A stretch of DNA of 64,000 nucleotides from the NCBI GenBank assembly GCA_019096065.1, contig JAGUCH010000003.1, positions 9,486,001 to 9,550,000 on the forward strand, given 5' to 3'. Position numbers and translations under genes: made by a program. This stretch comes from Paracyclopina nana. Its lineage: Eukaryota > Arthropoda > Copepoda > Cyclopoida > Cyclopettidae. The stretch's first letter is position 1, and each line of letters opens with the position of its first letter. Of the stretch, positions 44,001-54,143 are shown piece after piece. The notes under the pieces were generated by a model that worked only from the letters and a program-made list of their open reading frames with translations, had not been told where the DNA came from and ran no database searches.

Positions 44001-44472
44001 TCTCTGCTTGAGTGGTGAGCTTATCCATTGAAGGTAATATTATAATGATGTCAAATTGAGCTATGAAAATTAGTCCTTAAGGCAAGGTTAACCATCAAAG
44101 CCATCTGAATATCATAGCAACTTTTGAAAGCTAGATTTGAATTTGAACAATGCAAAGTGGATAAAAGACTAAATACTACAGCTAGTTTAAACGACACAAA
44201 TCGAGGATTTATTTCCAGATTGGGCTATTTTCAGCAGCACTTTTCAAGATAAATGCCCATTTCACTCGTTCAACAACTTGGTAAACTGGTTACAAGTCTA
44301 TTTTAGTTTTGACGTTCTAAAAAAAGCAATAATTCAGATTTCACATGGTATCATTTGTCGAGAAAACCCTTGAGTAGGAAATCTTGTGAAATCTGCATTC
44401 GTTGCTTCAAAGCATATTATTTACTCCACGTTTGATAAGGATTCTTATCGTTTGTTGCATATTGTTTTTCAG
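38042..44472. other. Intergenic region and MEF2 5' non-coding sequence
   Basis: This 6.4-kb stretch has no convincing coding exon. It contains a 222-bp MITE (39534-39755) and an isolated GC-rich patch (41370-41540) whose open frames lack splice or family support. Several AT-rich stretches contain recurring TTTTCAG and AAAATG words. The MEF2 promoter and first non-coding exon are expected here but are not identifiable. Confidence 0.55.
39534..39755. mobile_element. 222-bp PIF/Harbinger-like MITE, copy 2
   Basis: The ends GGCATGGTTCACCTGC and, inverted, GGCCTGGTTCACCTGC are flanked by TAA on both sides (39531-39533, 39756-39758). The interior AAAATATCGGAGCGAAATAC matches copies at 2539 and 48678. 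This copy is the most diverged of the three but keeps the 222-bp length. Confidence 0.85.
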
Positions 44473-44488
44473 CCTACTTTGAGCGATC

Positions 44489-45952
44489 ATGGGCCGAAAG
44501 AAGATCCAAATCACCCGGATCTCTGACGAGAGAAACAGGCAGGTGACCTTCACCAAGCGCAAGTTCGGCCTCATGAAGAAGGCCTATGAACTGTCCGTCC
44601 TCTGTGACTGTGAGATCTCTGTGATCATTTTCAACAGCCACAACAAACTGTTCCAGTACGCTTCTACGGACATGGATAAAGTCCTGCTCAAGTACACAGA
44701 GTACGATCAGCCTCACGAGAGCCAGACCAACAAGGACATCATGGAGGCCATCAGCCGTAAAGGCCTCAGCGGCCTTTGCGGCCCTGACTCACCTGAGGGG
44801 GATGTGGACTACGATGACTCACCTCGAGGTGACTCTGGACAAAACGACAATGAATACCCCACAATGCTGCAGAACAGGAATCAAATCAATGGTAATTAAT
44901 ATTCACCAAGAAAACCAACGAAGTTTGCCAGAGTTTTCCTTCCCAAGGGATTAGCAGTCAAATGAGCGCAAGTGAAATCTCTTCCATTAATTTTTTGCAA
45001 GTTGCGCTAGCGCTTCTGGGTTGTTACATATTCTGCTTTTTATGCCATCACATGACGTACTACTGCTGAGCTATAATCCCTGGCTTATTATTATTACTTT
45101 TCAATATCGAATCCACGCGTTACATTACAGTGATTTGACCATGAATACTTATGCTCTCCAATTTCAAACCACACACAAAAATCCCCTAAAATAGAGGGGC
45201 ACTAATTAGCTAGAGAGCTTTCTAACTATAGAGAACTATCAGCTTTGATGGCAGATACTTTGTATTTTATACCCTGGTTATATTCTCCGATTTTAATGAA
45301 GATTCCAATTTCAGTTGGAAGACACCCACTGAGTCTCCAAGCTGGATACCCCGGACTCTCAGGACTGACCTCGCCCAACCACAACTTTGACAACAATGGC
45401 ACCAACGGCAGCGGAGGCCGTTCTGACCCCGGCGGCCTCCTGGCAGCCTCTCAGCAGCAACAGCCCCACCGGATGTTAGACCAGCAGCCACTGAACCCGA
45501 CCAGCAATGGATTCCCGAACATCAACAACATGAACAAGGACAACAATGACAGCAGCCCCAAGATCATGACCTCCTCGGCCTTCCAGCCTCACGCCAGCCT
45601 CTACCAGCCCTCGCCTATGAAAGAAGAACACGGATTTGGATCCATTTCGGCCGCAGCCGCCGCGGCCGCAGCCATGTTTGGCAGCGGCGGCGTGGGCGGG
45701 CCGGCGGCAGCTGTTGCGGCAGCGCACGCCGGCGTTCATACGAGCGCGCCGTCAGCTGTTGATTTGGGCGCGGACTTGCGCCTGAGTCACCCAGCCATTA
45801 CACAGTGGCTGCAGCAGGCTCAGGCCCAGGCCCAGGCTCAGGCCCAGGCCCAGCAGACCCAGGATTCTCCTCCCAGTAATGACGAGCCCATGGACAGGGA
45901 GTCCAGCCCGCATAGCAGCAATGGGCCAGGCTCTGACTATGCTGCCCTCTAA
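44489..45952 (+). CDS. MEF2: MEF2 transcription factor (MADS-box), two coding exons
   Basis: Exons 44489-44891 and 45315-45952 join through a split GTT codon and give 346 residues. Residues 1-57 form the MADS box ([40 protein letters not shown]) and about 58-86 the MEF2 domain ([18 protein letters not shown]). Together they dimerise and bind the CTA(A/T)4TAG site. The rest is a disordered activation region with poly-Ala (45648-45670), a QAQAQAQA run (45820-45850) and a Ser/Pro-rich end, GPGSDYAAL. The ATG lies 16 bases inside an exon whose acceptor is at 44471-44472, so at least one 5' UTR intron exists. Very few coding introns for a MEF2 gene; serine replaces the usual Met/Leu in RISDERN. 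Confidence 0.96.
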
Positions 45953-46275
45953 TATTTATTTTTTTGAAAAGCCTTTTTTGCCCACCACTGCGTTGGTTTT
46001 TTTTCTAAATCAGTTGATATCATTCAATAGTTTGGTTCACATTTTTGACACCAGGTGGCTCTGTGCTACAAATTGCAGCACTTTTTGATTTATCCGGAAG
46101 AGAGTTTGAAAATTGCCCAAATGTGTGAGAAAAGGCCAGATGTAAGAAGATGACTTTTTTGTCAGAAAAAGCGTTACCAGATATTGTTGTACATAGTCTA
46201 ACGTAAAGTATCAGTATTGAGTGTAGATATACTTTCAAGAAGGCGGGTAAATGCCATTTCAATTGTCAGTGCGCT

Positions 46276-46281
46276 AATAAA
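46276..46281 (+). terminator. Poly(A) signal candidate of MEF2
   Basis: AATAAA lies 324 bases after the MEF2 stop and about 220 bases before the convergent NDRG stop codon. Confidence 0.6.
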
Positions 46282-46504
46282 TCATAGTGTGTAATTTCTT
46301 AGTTCTATAGATCGAAATATTGGCGAATTTCAGCATCCAATCGTGCATAGCTCACAAGAAAGATCAGCCAAAAATAGAGGCGCTTTTCGGAAACAGCGCA
46401 ACCCAAAGCGCAATATTTCATGCCCTTAATTCCATGGGGGCCAATTCCTGAGGATTTTTTTAGATGCTAAATGGAAATTCAATCTGAACAGAAAAAAGTG
46501 TATT

Positions 46505-46759
46505 TCATATCACTTTTGATGAAGTGGGTGCATGTTGCTTGTTCAATACCAGCTCCTGAAGGCCTTCAATCAATTCGGCTGTTTGAGGCTGCTGCTGCAA
46601 AGGTTTGCCCTGCAAGGCTCTCTTGATTGGGGTATTGGCCAGGGAGGCAGACCTCAGTTTGCCCAGGCCCCGAACCGTGGTGTAGCCCAAACCTTGCAAA
46701 AATAGCTTGACAGCCTCGGCAACCTTGCTAGGCTGCTCCTCCAGGACCATGGCTGCGTC
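46505..46759 (-). CDS. NDRG: NDRG last coding exon
   Basis: The acceptor is at 46760-46761 (TTTCAG) and the stop TGA at 46505-46507. It encodes the last helix of the NDRG fold (KVAEAVKLFLQGLGYTTVRG) and the low-complexity C-terminal tail, where vertebrate NDRGs carry phosphorylation sites; here RSASLANTPIKRAL resembles a basophilic kinase site. Confidence 0.88.
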   Translation of the reverse strand, partial: DAAMVLEEQPSKVAEAVKLFLQGLGYTTVRGLGKLRSASLANTPIKRALQGKPLQQQPQTAELIEGLQELVLNKQHAPTSSKVI

Positions 46760-49700
46760 CTGAAATAACAAAATTCGCTACTAGAAAGCCCTAACGATCA
46801 TTTGCGGCTCAACAACCCAGTCAAGTCAAATCTGGAGCTAATGAGACTCGAGTGTCGTCTCTCTATCTCCATTTCAGTTTTGGAAGCTGAAAATGGAGAT
46901 TTTCATACCTGGATCTTCATCCACGTGCACTTGTTTGGCTGCAGCCGGCCATTGAAGGCCACAGTGGCTTCCACGTGGGGCGAATGGTCTCCGGTCATGT
47001 TTAAAACTGGCGCTTTCAGGGCACGCGTGGCTCCATACAGCTCCTTGCCATCCGGAGTGATTTCCCTGGCAAGATTGAGGTCTGTTCGCTGGACGAAAGT
47101 TTGAAGTAGGGCTGCCAAATTGCGGCAATTTGGTCCTTCTGATCCTCCAGAAGAGAAGTATTGCCTGGAACAAAAAATTAGATTTATAAGACTTCCAAGG
47201 CAAAGTAATTATCATTTTTTAAATTATGATTTCAGTCTCATGTCTTACTTGTGAATCGAAGCTATCGTGACGGCCTCGAGGCCACGGCCTTCGCCATCTG
47301 GACGTCCAAGGTGGTACCAGATCAAGTAATCCACGACAGTTTCTGGCAGAGGCTGGAGATTCTGGTTTTGCTTGCGCAAACTCTTGAGATTGATCTTGTT
47401 GTACACCCATTCCACCCAGCCAGCATTTTGGGAGTTGCAATTAATTAATATAAGGCCGTCCACCATTGTTGGCCTTCTCCGGGCAAGCCTCACCAAAGCA
47501 TTGGCACCAAGGCCAACCCCGAATCCAACACAGTGGGAAATACCATAGTAATGCATTACATACTCAACCTAATTAATGAACGGAAGCATACATTCAATGT
47601 ATCACTCAACCTCTAATTTAGAATAAGCATTACCTGTTCTGACAGTTCATCCATGCTTGGGTAGGCATAACCCTCTGGCAAATCAAAGGCCCCTGGCTCT
47701 TGCCCTGGGGCATTGATGTGATAAATGCAAAATGTATTCCTTACACCTGCCATTGCTCCGGAATTAAAAAAGGTCTGAAAAATAGATGAACAAATGATGA
47801 ATACTCTGGCCTATATGTTCATTGAGCAATAAATGTCTCTCAAAGGCCCATTCTGCTCTATGGGAGATCATAATACATTAGATGTATCCACGCATCAGTG
47901 AATACATTTTTGTTCAGACAGCCTCAGCTCTTGTGTATTTCAGCTAACAGAATAAGTATGCAATCAGTACAACCTCTTGTTTCTATGGGCACAAAAAGTG
48001 GTGATGTAAGCTTCTTTGTTCCCTTACATATGGTGTCTTTTATTCATTAGATACAAGTAAGAAGCTGCATTCTTTAAAATGTATTGATTTCCCTTGGCAC
48101 CTAGGGCTGAGCAACAAAAGTTGGCAAAAAGGGATGAAATGAAAGGGACCTTCTGTGGCCACTAAAAGCACTTTTTACATCCTTACATTGTTTACGGCTT
48201 TTGGTGGCTTACATTTTGCCGAAAACTTTATTGCGCACCACCAAGCAAAGTTCAATTGTGTGTGGTACACCTTTCAAGATTTGCTTTCTTTGTCGAGTGT
48301 CTCCTCCAAAGTAAGACTTTCCACAAAAGGGTTTCCAGATTGGAGCCAAAAAATGAGGATGCTTTTGCTACATCTTTTGACGCTTTTCCTGCATCAAAAT
48401 TACTTCAGCTTGCTGTGTATTGACAGGAAAATAATTATGTCCGCCTTCCACTTTTTTTGCGCAAAATAACATATCGTGCAAAGATTTTCAGCCAAAATGG
48501 CTTGTGTCACGCACAAAAAGGCCTGATGAACAGTGAGGCATGGCCTTAATTCTCAATTGATTTTTGTTCACGCAACAATAAATTGCACAGTGTGCTGACT
48601 GAACAGAATGAACTAGTTTGTGCCAATCATAAGCAATAGGATGAAGGCTAAAACCTATGGAAAATTCTTATGACTAAGGGCCTGTTCACCTGCTTATTAT
48701 GGCCGTTATTTTGGCAAAATATGGAAGGGAAATACTGAAAAACTGAGAATTTTATTATTGGAGTAGGATGGCTGTTGGTACCAATATATCGATTCCGAAG
48801 TCAAAATCTGAAAAATGATTGTGCAAGTGCCTGATATTTGCAAATATCATCATAATATCGCGCGTTATTTTGCTGATAATATTGCAGGTGAACAGGGCCT
48901 AAATGAATGAGGAATGCTACCTATCTTCAGGGTATGCTGTACAGAGAAATTTCTCAACATGGGATTGGCCTAGCCTAATCTAACTAGTAAACCTCAACCA
49001 GTATGCCACATGAAGAGGAGTCAAACTAGCTGAAACTAGTCTTTCATGTTTCCATGTCAACATTTTTTCCCTTCTTTCATCATCTTTTCCAGGTCATGGC
49101 TTTATCAATAAAGGCGCCTTTCTAACCCTGACGCGCCTTGATTACATTGTATCAATCATTTTTTGGAGCCAATCCAAAAACCCTTTCAAGATAAATCATT
49201 CTGCAAAGAAGTCATTTGGTCTGACGAGCAAATCTCAAAAGGCGTTCATCAAAAAAATGAATCTTGCATGAAGCGAAAAAACCTTATTTTCTTCCAATTA
49301 CGTAAGAGCTGCTTTCTCCTAGAAATCAGGTATTAGTACAAAACCAGACATGTAAGAAATTCCTATTTCTTCACACACGCCCAGTTCAAAGGGGATAAGA
49401 AAACTAATTACAGAAAATGCCAGCCTCCCTTGGAACCAATCTCAACTGCTGATAGTAGCTTTCTCGTTCAACCCCCTCAATTTTGTTTTTACCTGGAAGT
49501 TTGTCTTGTAATTCAGCCCTAAATCGTGGTAAGTTATGATGGCAGGCTTCCGTGTGTCTCCTTGTCTTGCCACGAGAATCCTGCCCTTTGCAGTCTGCAC
49601 AAATTCTTCATGAATGGCATCCACATTCTCTGAGCTTTCCCCCAATAGGCTTCGGGGCAAAAGTGGCCCTGTATTCAGAGAAGGACAAGAGCCTAACTCT

Positions 49701-52700
49701 GAGTAGTTGCGAGAGGATTGAAACTTGAGACTTTGGACAACCTGAAATGGAATGAAGTAGAATTAAAGCAAAATCCTTAATACTGATACAAAGGATTTAA
49801 TCTTCCAACTCAAGCATTAATTTTAACTACATGATCCAGTTATGGAGCCAAAATAGCCTATTTCTTATGAAAGTGGTGTTTTTACAATATTGGAGTAAAA
49901 AGCAGAGAGATGAGAAGGAGTGGATTATTAATGCAGCAAAATGGCAGAAAGCAAGCAGAAAATTTAGCAAACTTTCATTGGGGAGCAGGCAGATTTCTCC
50001 ATTCTCTTTGATGCCTAACTTGTTTTGTTTGTTTTTGTCCCTAAACAGACATTCTTCTGCCAAAGTGGCTGCTGCTTGCCAGCTGTTTCTACTTGGCACT
50101 TTTCCCACACTAGACACTACTGCACACAAAACTCATTTTCATAATGCCATTACACACTAATGTTCCACCATACTGTCTGCATGGCCAAGAAATAATTACA
50201 CTTTTTTGGCATCCACAAATATTCCAGTCTTTAGGATGACAATCTAGTTAGCATGGCCAAAAACATAGGCCTTTCCATGAATTTGTGCAGGGAAAAATAG
50301 ATTGGTCAACAAAATGGAAACAGCAGTTAAAGGGTGATGCAAAATAAAGGCTATGATGCAAAAATAGTGACACTTTTGAAGGATTATGCCTAAATTAGCC
50401 AATCCTCCTGGCATTAATTGGACTTTCACCCTAGTTGGCAGCTAAAATAATGGCTGCAGCTTGCCAAGCTCTATTATGAGAAAAAGGCTTAACAACCTGA
50501 TTAAAATGGCAAGTGCACAGTGGCTCAAAATGCCTTCTGGACGCGCACGGGAAAAAACTCGCGAAATCGTAGGAGTCAATTTTCATAGGGCCGTAAGCTA
50601 AAAACTAACATTCAGGGCTCCCAAGTCCGCAAATTTCCGCAGCCAATTTTGATGAATAATCATTATTAAATGGGGTCTGATTGACCTCTCAGTCATAGAA
50701 GAACAATTCAATTCGATTCCAATCAAAAGTTATGGATGCCCAAAAAGGGGCAAAAATGGCTATTCTACCATTTTCTTAATGAACACTTTTTCAAGCACAG
50801 TTTGATTTTGGAGTCAAATCTGAATATGTATCTGTCAATTCAAACCATTTTTGGCTCTTTTCAATGCCTATAAGTTAACCCAATTAGAAGTTGTAAATTG
50901 GTGGTTAAATGAGAATTCTGGCGATTTGGCGGATTTTCTCGTGCGCGTGAAAATGGCTTTTTGACCCACTGTGAAGTGGCTTTCTACTGCTCATATTCAT
51001 TTGTACCTACTATGCTCATTTGTGATCCCACATGACTCACTAGCATAAATTACATTTGATTAGCATACATTTGATTACCCAAATACTGAGTAAGCTTGAT
51101 AAATCGGTGTATGACTTTCATCACCACATTTAGGTAATCTAAACTGATTGAAAAATGCCAATCTGGAAAATATAGTAGGTTAATTTCATTGGCTTCAAAT
51201 CAAAAAAAAAATGTCTAGGAACTACTCTGAGAGTGAAAACATGCAAAAAGCTCTTTGTTACATGTGTGGTTGACCAAGGCTCATGTTCCTCAATATTGTT
51301 TATTATTTACTTTACTACTTTATGTATCCGTAACCAAGTACAGAGGAGAAGCATTTTCCAGCCCACAGCCAACCTCAACATGGAAGTAGTATCTTATCCT
51401 ATCTAGGCATAAAAGATGACAAGAGGTCCTTTTGTGATGATGGAAGAACCTCCATTTTGGCCTTTATTGGTTTTCCCTACCTCAAGTAGAGGCACACTGG
51501 ATATATAATTACCTAAGAAAAAAATCCTATGTAATCCTATTTTTGTAATAAATCTTGTGTGAAAGAGCTTCTTTGCCTTACAAAAAAAGACCCAAAGTAA
51601 TGGCACTTTTTTCCAGATTACACTACTCCTTGTGCTACTTCTATCTCCAAAGAGGTGGGATTATTTTGCCTCAGTATTTACCCACAGTGAGGGAGATGGT
51701 ATATTATTATTGGCTCAGTAAAGTATGCATGCATAGAGCATAGTAGATTCTTTTGGTACATTGCAGAAGCAAGCAGGAATCTGATTATCAATCACTCTGT
51801 AATTGAAAATCTCTCTGAGCTTTCTGCTGGGAAACCACTCAAAAAATCAGGGTAGCATTTCACAGCAAGATGAGCTGCTTTCAAGTATGAAAGCTCTTTT
51901 GAATAAAAGGTCCCTTCCTCAAGACCTTTGAAAATCGACTCAAAATGAGGCCAAACTACGTTTACAAGCATGCATAAAGCAGCCTGAGAAAGCATACCTG
52001 GAAGCAAAAAGTTTGAAGTACGCTTTTGCTGTATCAAGCTATTTACTAGTCACAATAATATTTAACAATATCTGGGATTATGAGCCAAAGACATCCAATG
52101 ATGATCAATCATGCTTGCCAGCTGATTTCAGCTACTAGAACTAAATGTCATGGTTGTTCAATTACACAAGCCAATTGATAAATCTCATAATTAACCAATT
52201 AAACTTTTATACACAAGCTAGCTTGATTTTGCAGTTCCTTTTCCAATAAAATATTTTTAAATTCTCTTCTTAAAAAATCAATGGTACTCTAGCCTTTGTA
52301 TTTTATGGACATTATACAATCAAATGTAATTTAAGCCATTGAGTAGTATTGCACTTCCAAATGAGCCACTTTGCAGCAGTATGGGAACTTGATATTTCCC
52401 ATTCAGCCCTCTGAAGTTGAAGTTTACCACAAATTTAATTTTCTGGTATGCTCCAGTCTAATCCAATTTGGCAAAATGAAAATTCAGATATTGAGAGAAG
52501 CTCTAAAGCTGCAGTGGGAAAGGTTCTAATTCTAATTAAGTCTTGCTAAGCTGTTGCCACTATAAAACTGAACAAACTAAGCAGACTTTAAGAACTCAAG
52601 GTTTTTGCTGCCAGTGTTTATCAGATAGTGCTGATGTAAAAAATACAGGGAAAATAATTAGTGAAAGGCCTCCTTTGTGAGGCCTAGTAGGCACGCACAC

Positions 52701-54143
52701 TGTTTTATGATACCAAACAAAACGCGATGGAGGGGTCTATAGCCGACCCCAAATTAGTTGGGAAAGCTGCTATATAAAGGAACCAGATAAGAGAATTGTC
52801 AATTAACTAAGGAGGATCTGCGTGGTGCGGTACATGCAATGAGAATTTGAGCTATTTGTACACCAGGTAGCTCAGATGTGTGTGCAATAGCCAAACCTAT
52901 ATTGTGTTCTTTGTAAAGATAAGTACACACATCCACAACAAGTGTGTTATCTTGTAACATGAGCTTAGCTTAAAGAAGTGCAAACTTAAAGAAGTGAAAA
53001 GTTAAAAGAGAAGTGCGAACTTACATAAGAAAGCGTGAACTTGCTTAGAAAAGTGACTTTTTCTATCAGAAGCGTTTTAAAAGTTATTATGGTAAGTGTG
53101 AACTTACTTAGAAAAATGTCAGCTTATTTAGAAAAGTGTGAACTTAATTAGTAAAGTTTGAAATTACTTAGAAAAGTGTGAAATTAGAAAAGTGTGAAAT
53201 TAGAAAAGAGTGAAATAAGAAAAGTGTGAACTCATGAGAAGCAAACTTTAATTAAGCCTGAACACAGAGTCGAGTGAACTGAATCGTGAACTAAGCGAGT
53301 TGCGAACCTAGATAACTAATGCCCTGTTCATGTATTAAGAATGCCTCAAGGTATGGAAAAAATTGTCATAAGGAAAAGTGAATCTGTTGCTGGCTGCCGC
53401 TCTACAAGTTCAGCTTGGGGCCAAGCAGCGTTTTTAATGGCAATTTTTGCTATTTTGTCTCATGGTTTTCAGCACATTTCAACACAAACTATCTTTAATC
53501 ATGTTTCTTTGATAAAAGATGTAATTTTACAATTGATTTTGCTCAAAAAGACTTAAATGTAGAGCACTTAATTGCCAAAATTAGTTTTGATTACTTTCAA
53601 AGTTGGCTTAATGTTGATCTTATTTTTTTGGCATCATCTGGCGCTTTTCATGAGACAATTTTTCTCCTTTCCTTGAGGTGTTTTTCTTGCATTTTCCTAA
53701 GGAGTTTGGGGCGTACATGAACAGGACATAAGCTTTAAAGTGGACTTTCGATCTTTGTTTTGCTGTTGTTGCATTGCTCTATAATTAGGCCAATTCTTGA
53801 TCCGATGGCCACACAAATCACAGTACAAAAAGGCCATCGTTTGGAAGGGTCTGGGCGAAAGGAGCTTTTAAAGAGATTGCTTTCTTCATCAATAGCAGTG
53901 CTATGGCAGTGTATTATGCGCGAGTTGTCACTCTATCTACTTTCTTACTTGTGACACAGGGGTCTTTTTGAGCTTGACGTTGGGGAAAACGAATCCCACA
54001 TCAATATTCTGGGAACTGACACAAGGTGGAGGATTCCCATTTAATATTGAGCCAGATCCATCTGAGCTGGGGCTGTTCAAAATCAGGTGACTCTCCTCGT
54101 CGTTTTTCACGTTCTTCCGCCCAACTCCAGGACTCATGAACAT
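46505..54143 (-). CDS. NDRG: NDRG family protein (N-myc downstream-regulated), six exons
   Basis: Minus-strand exons 54143-53949, 49741-49493, 47774-47634, 47568-47249, 47164-46909 and 46759-46505 join in phase to 471 residues. Family hallmarks in order are AIITYHDLGLNYKTNFQ, then FNSGAM, YHINAPGQEPGAF, PEGYAYPSMDEL, CVGFGVGLGANALVRLA, DGLILINCNSQNAGWVEW, PVLNMTGDHSPHVEA and AVKLFLQGLGYTT. NDRGs have an alpha/beta-hydrolase fold but lack the catalytic triad; here the elbow reads GVGLGAN with no serine, as expected. They act in cytoplasmic stress, trafficking and differentiation. The first exon (65 codons, Ser/Pro-rich, MFMSPGVGRKNVKND) is inferred from an in-phase donor (CAA|GTAAGA) and is not conserved. 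The 3' end faces MEF2. Confidence 0.9.
46909..47774 (-). CDS. NDRG: NDRG core exons (47774-47634, 47568-47249, 47164-46909)
   Basis: These three exons are separated by introns of 65 and 84 bp and carry the core alpha/beta-hydrolase fold. Motifs are CIYHINAPGQEPGAFDLPEG, then HYYGISHCVGFGVGLGANAL, GLILINCNSQNAGWVEWVYN, RTDLNLAREI and MTGDHSPHVEATVAFN. Splice sites and phases (0, 2, 0) agree at each junction. The middle exon carries the cap-domain region. Confidence 0.93.
48678..48899. mobile_element. 222-bp PIF/Harbinger-like MITE, copy 3
   Basis: GGGCCTGTTCACCTGC at the left is exactly inverted at the right end, with TAA on both sides (48675-48677, 48900-48902). It sits in an NDRG intron. 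It is the same length and internal words as copies at 2539 and 39534. Confidence 0.88.
49493..49741 (-). CDS. NDRG: NDRG second coding exon
   Basis: The acceptor is CAG|GTTGTC (upper end 49741) and the donor CAG|GTAAAA at 49492. The 83 codons end with the conserved GDTRKPAIITYHDLGLNYKT, the start of the NDRG fold. The first half (SRNYSELGSCPSLNTGPLLP) is not conserved. Phase 0 at both ends. Confidence 0.9.
50516..50973. mobile_element. hAT-like MITE with 5-bp target duplication, copy 2 (458 bp)
   Basis: It has the same CACAGTGG ends and interior as 27349-27795, with AAGTG duplicated on both sides (50511-50515, 50974-50978). It lies in the 4.2-kb first intron of NDRG. It differs from copy 1 by small indels (for example a duplicated AACTCGCG segment near 50556). 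Confidence 0.87.
52968..53252. repeat. Degenerate AAAAGTGTGAACTTACTTAG minisatellite
   Basis: About twelve imperfect copies of a roughly 20-21-base unit (GAAAAGTGTGAACTTACTTA) become shorter toward the right. It lies within the first NDRG intron. Confidence 0.8.
53949..54143 (-). CDS. NDRG: NDRG first coding exon (inferred)
   Basis: The ATG at 54143 (context TCAAAATG) opens 65 codons ending at donor CAA|GTAAGA, phase 0, matching the phase of the 49741 exon. The residues (MFMSPGVGRKNVKNDEESHL, then a Ser/Pro-rich stretch) show no family match, as is usual for NDRG N-termini. An upstream GTG extends the frame but is not a credible start. An alternative promoter nearer 49741 remains possible. 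Confidence 0.6.
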
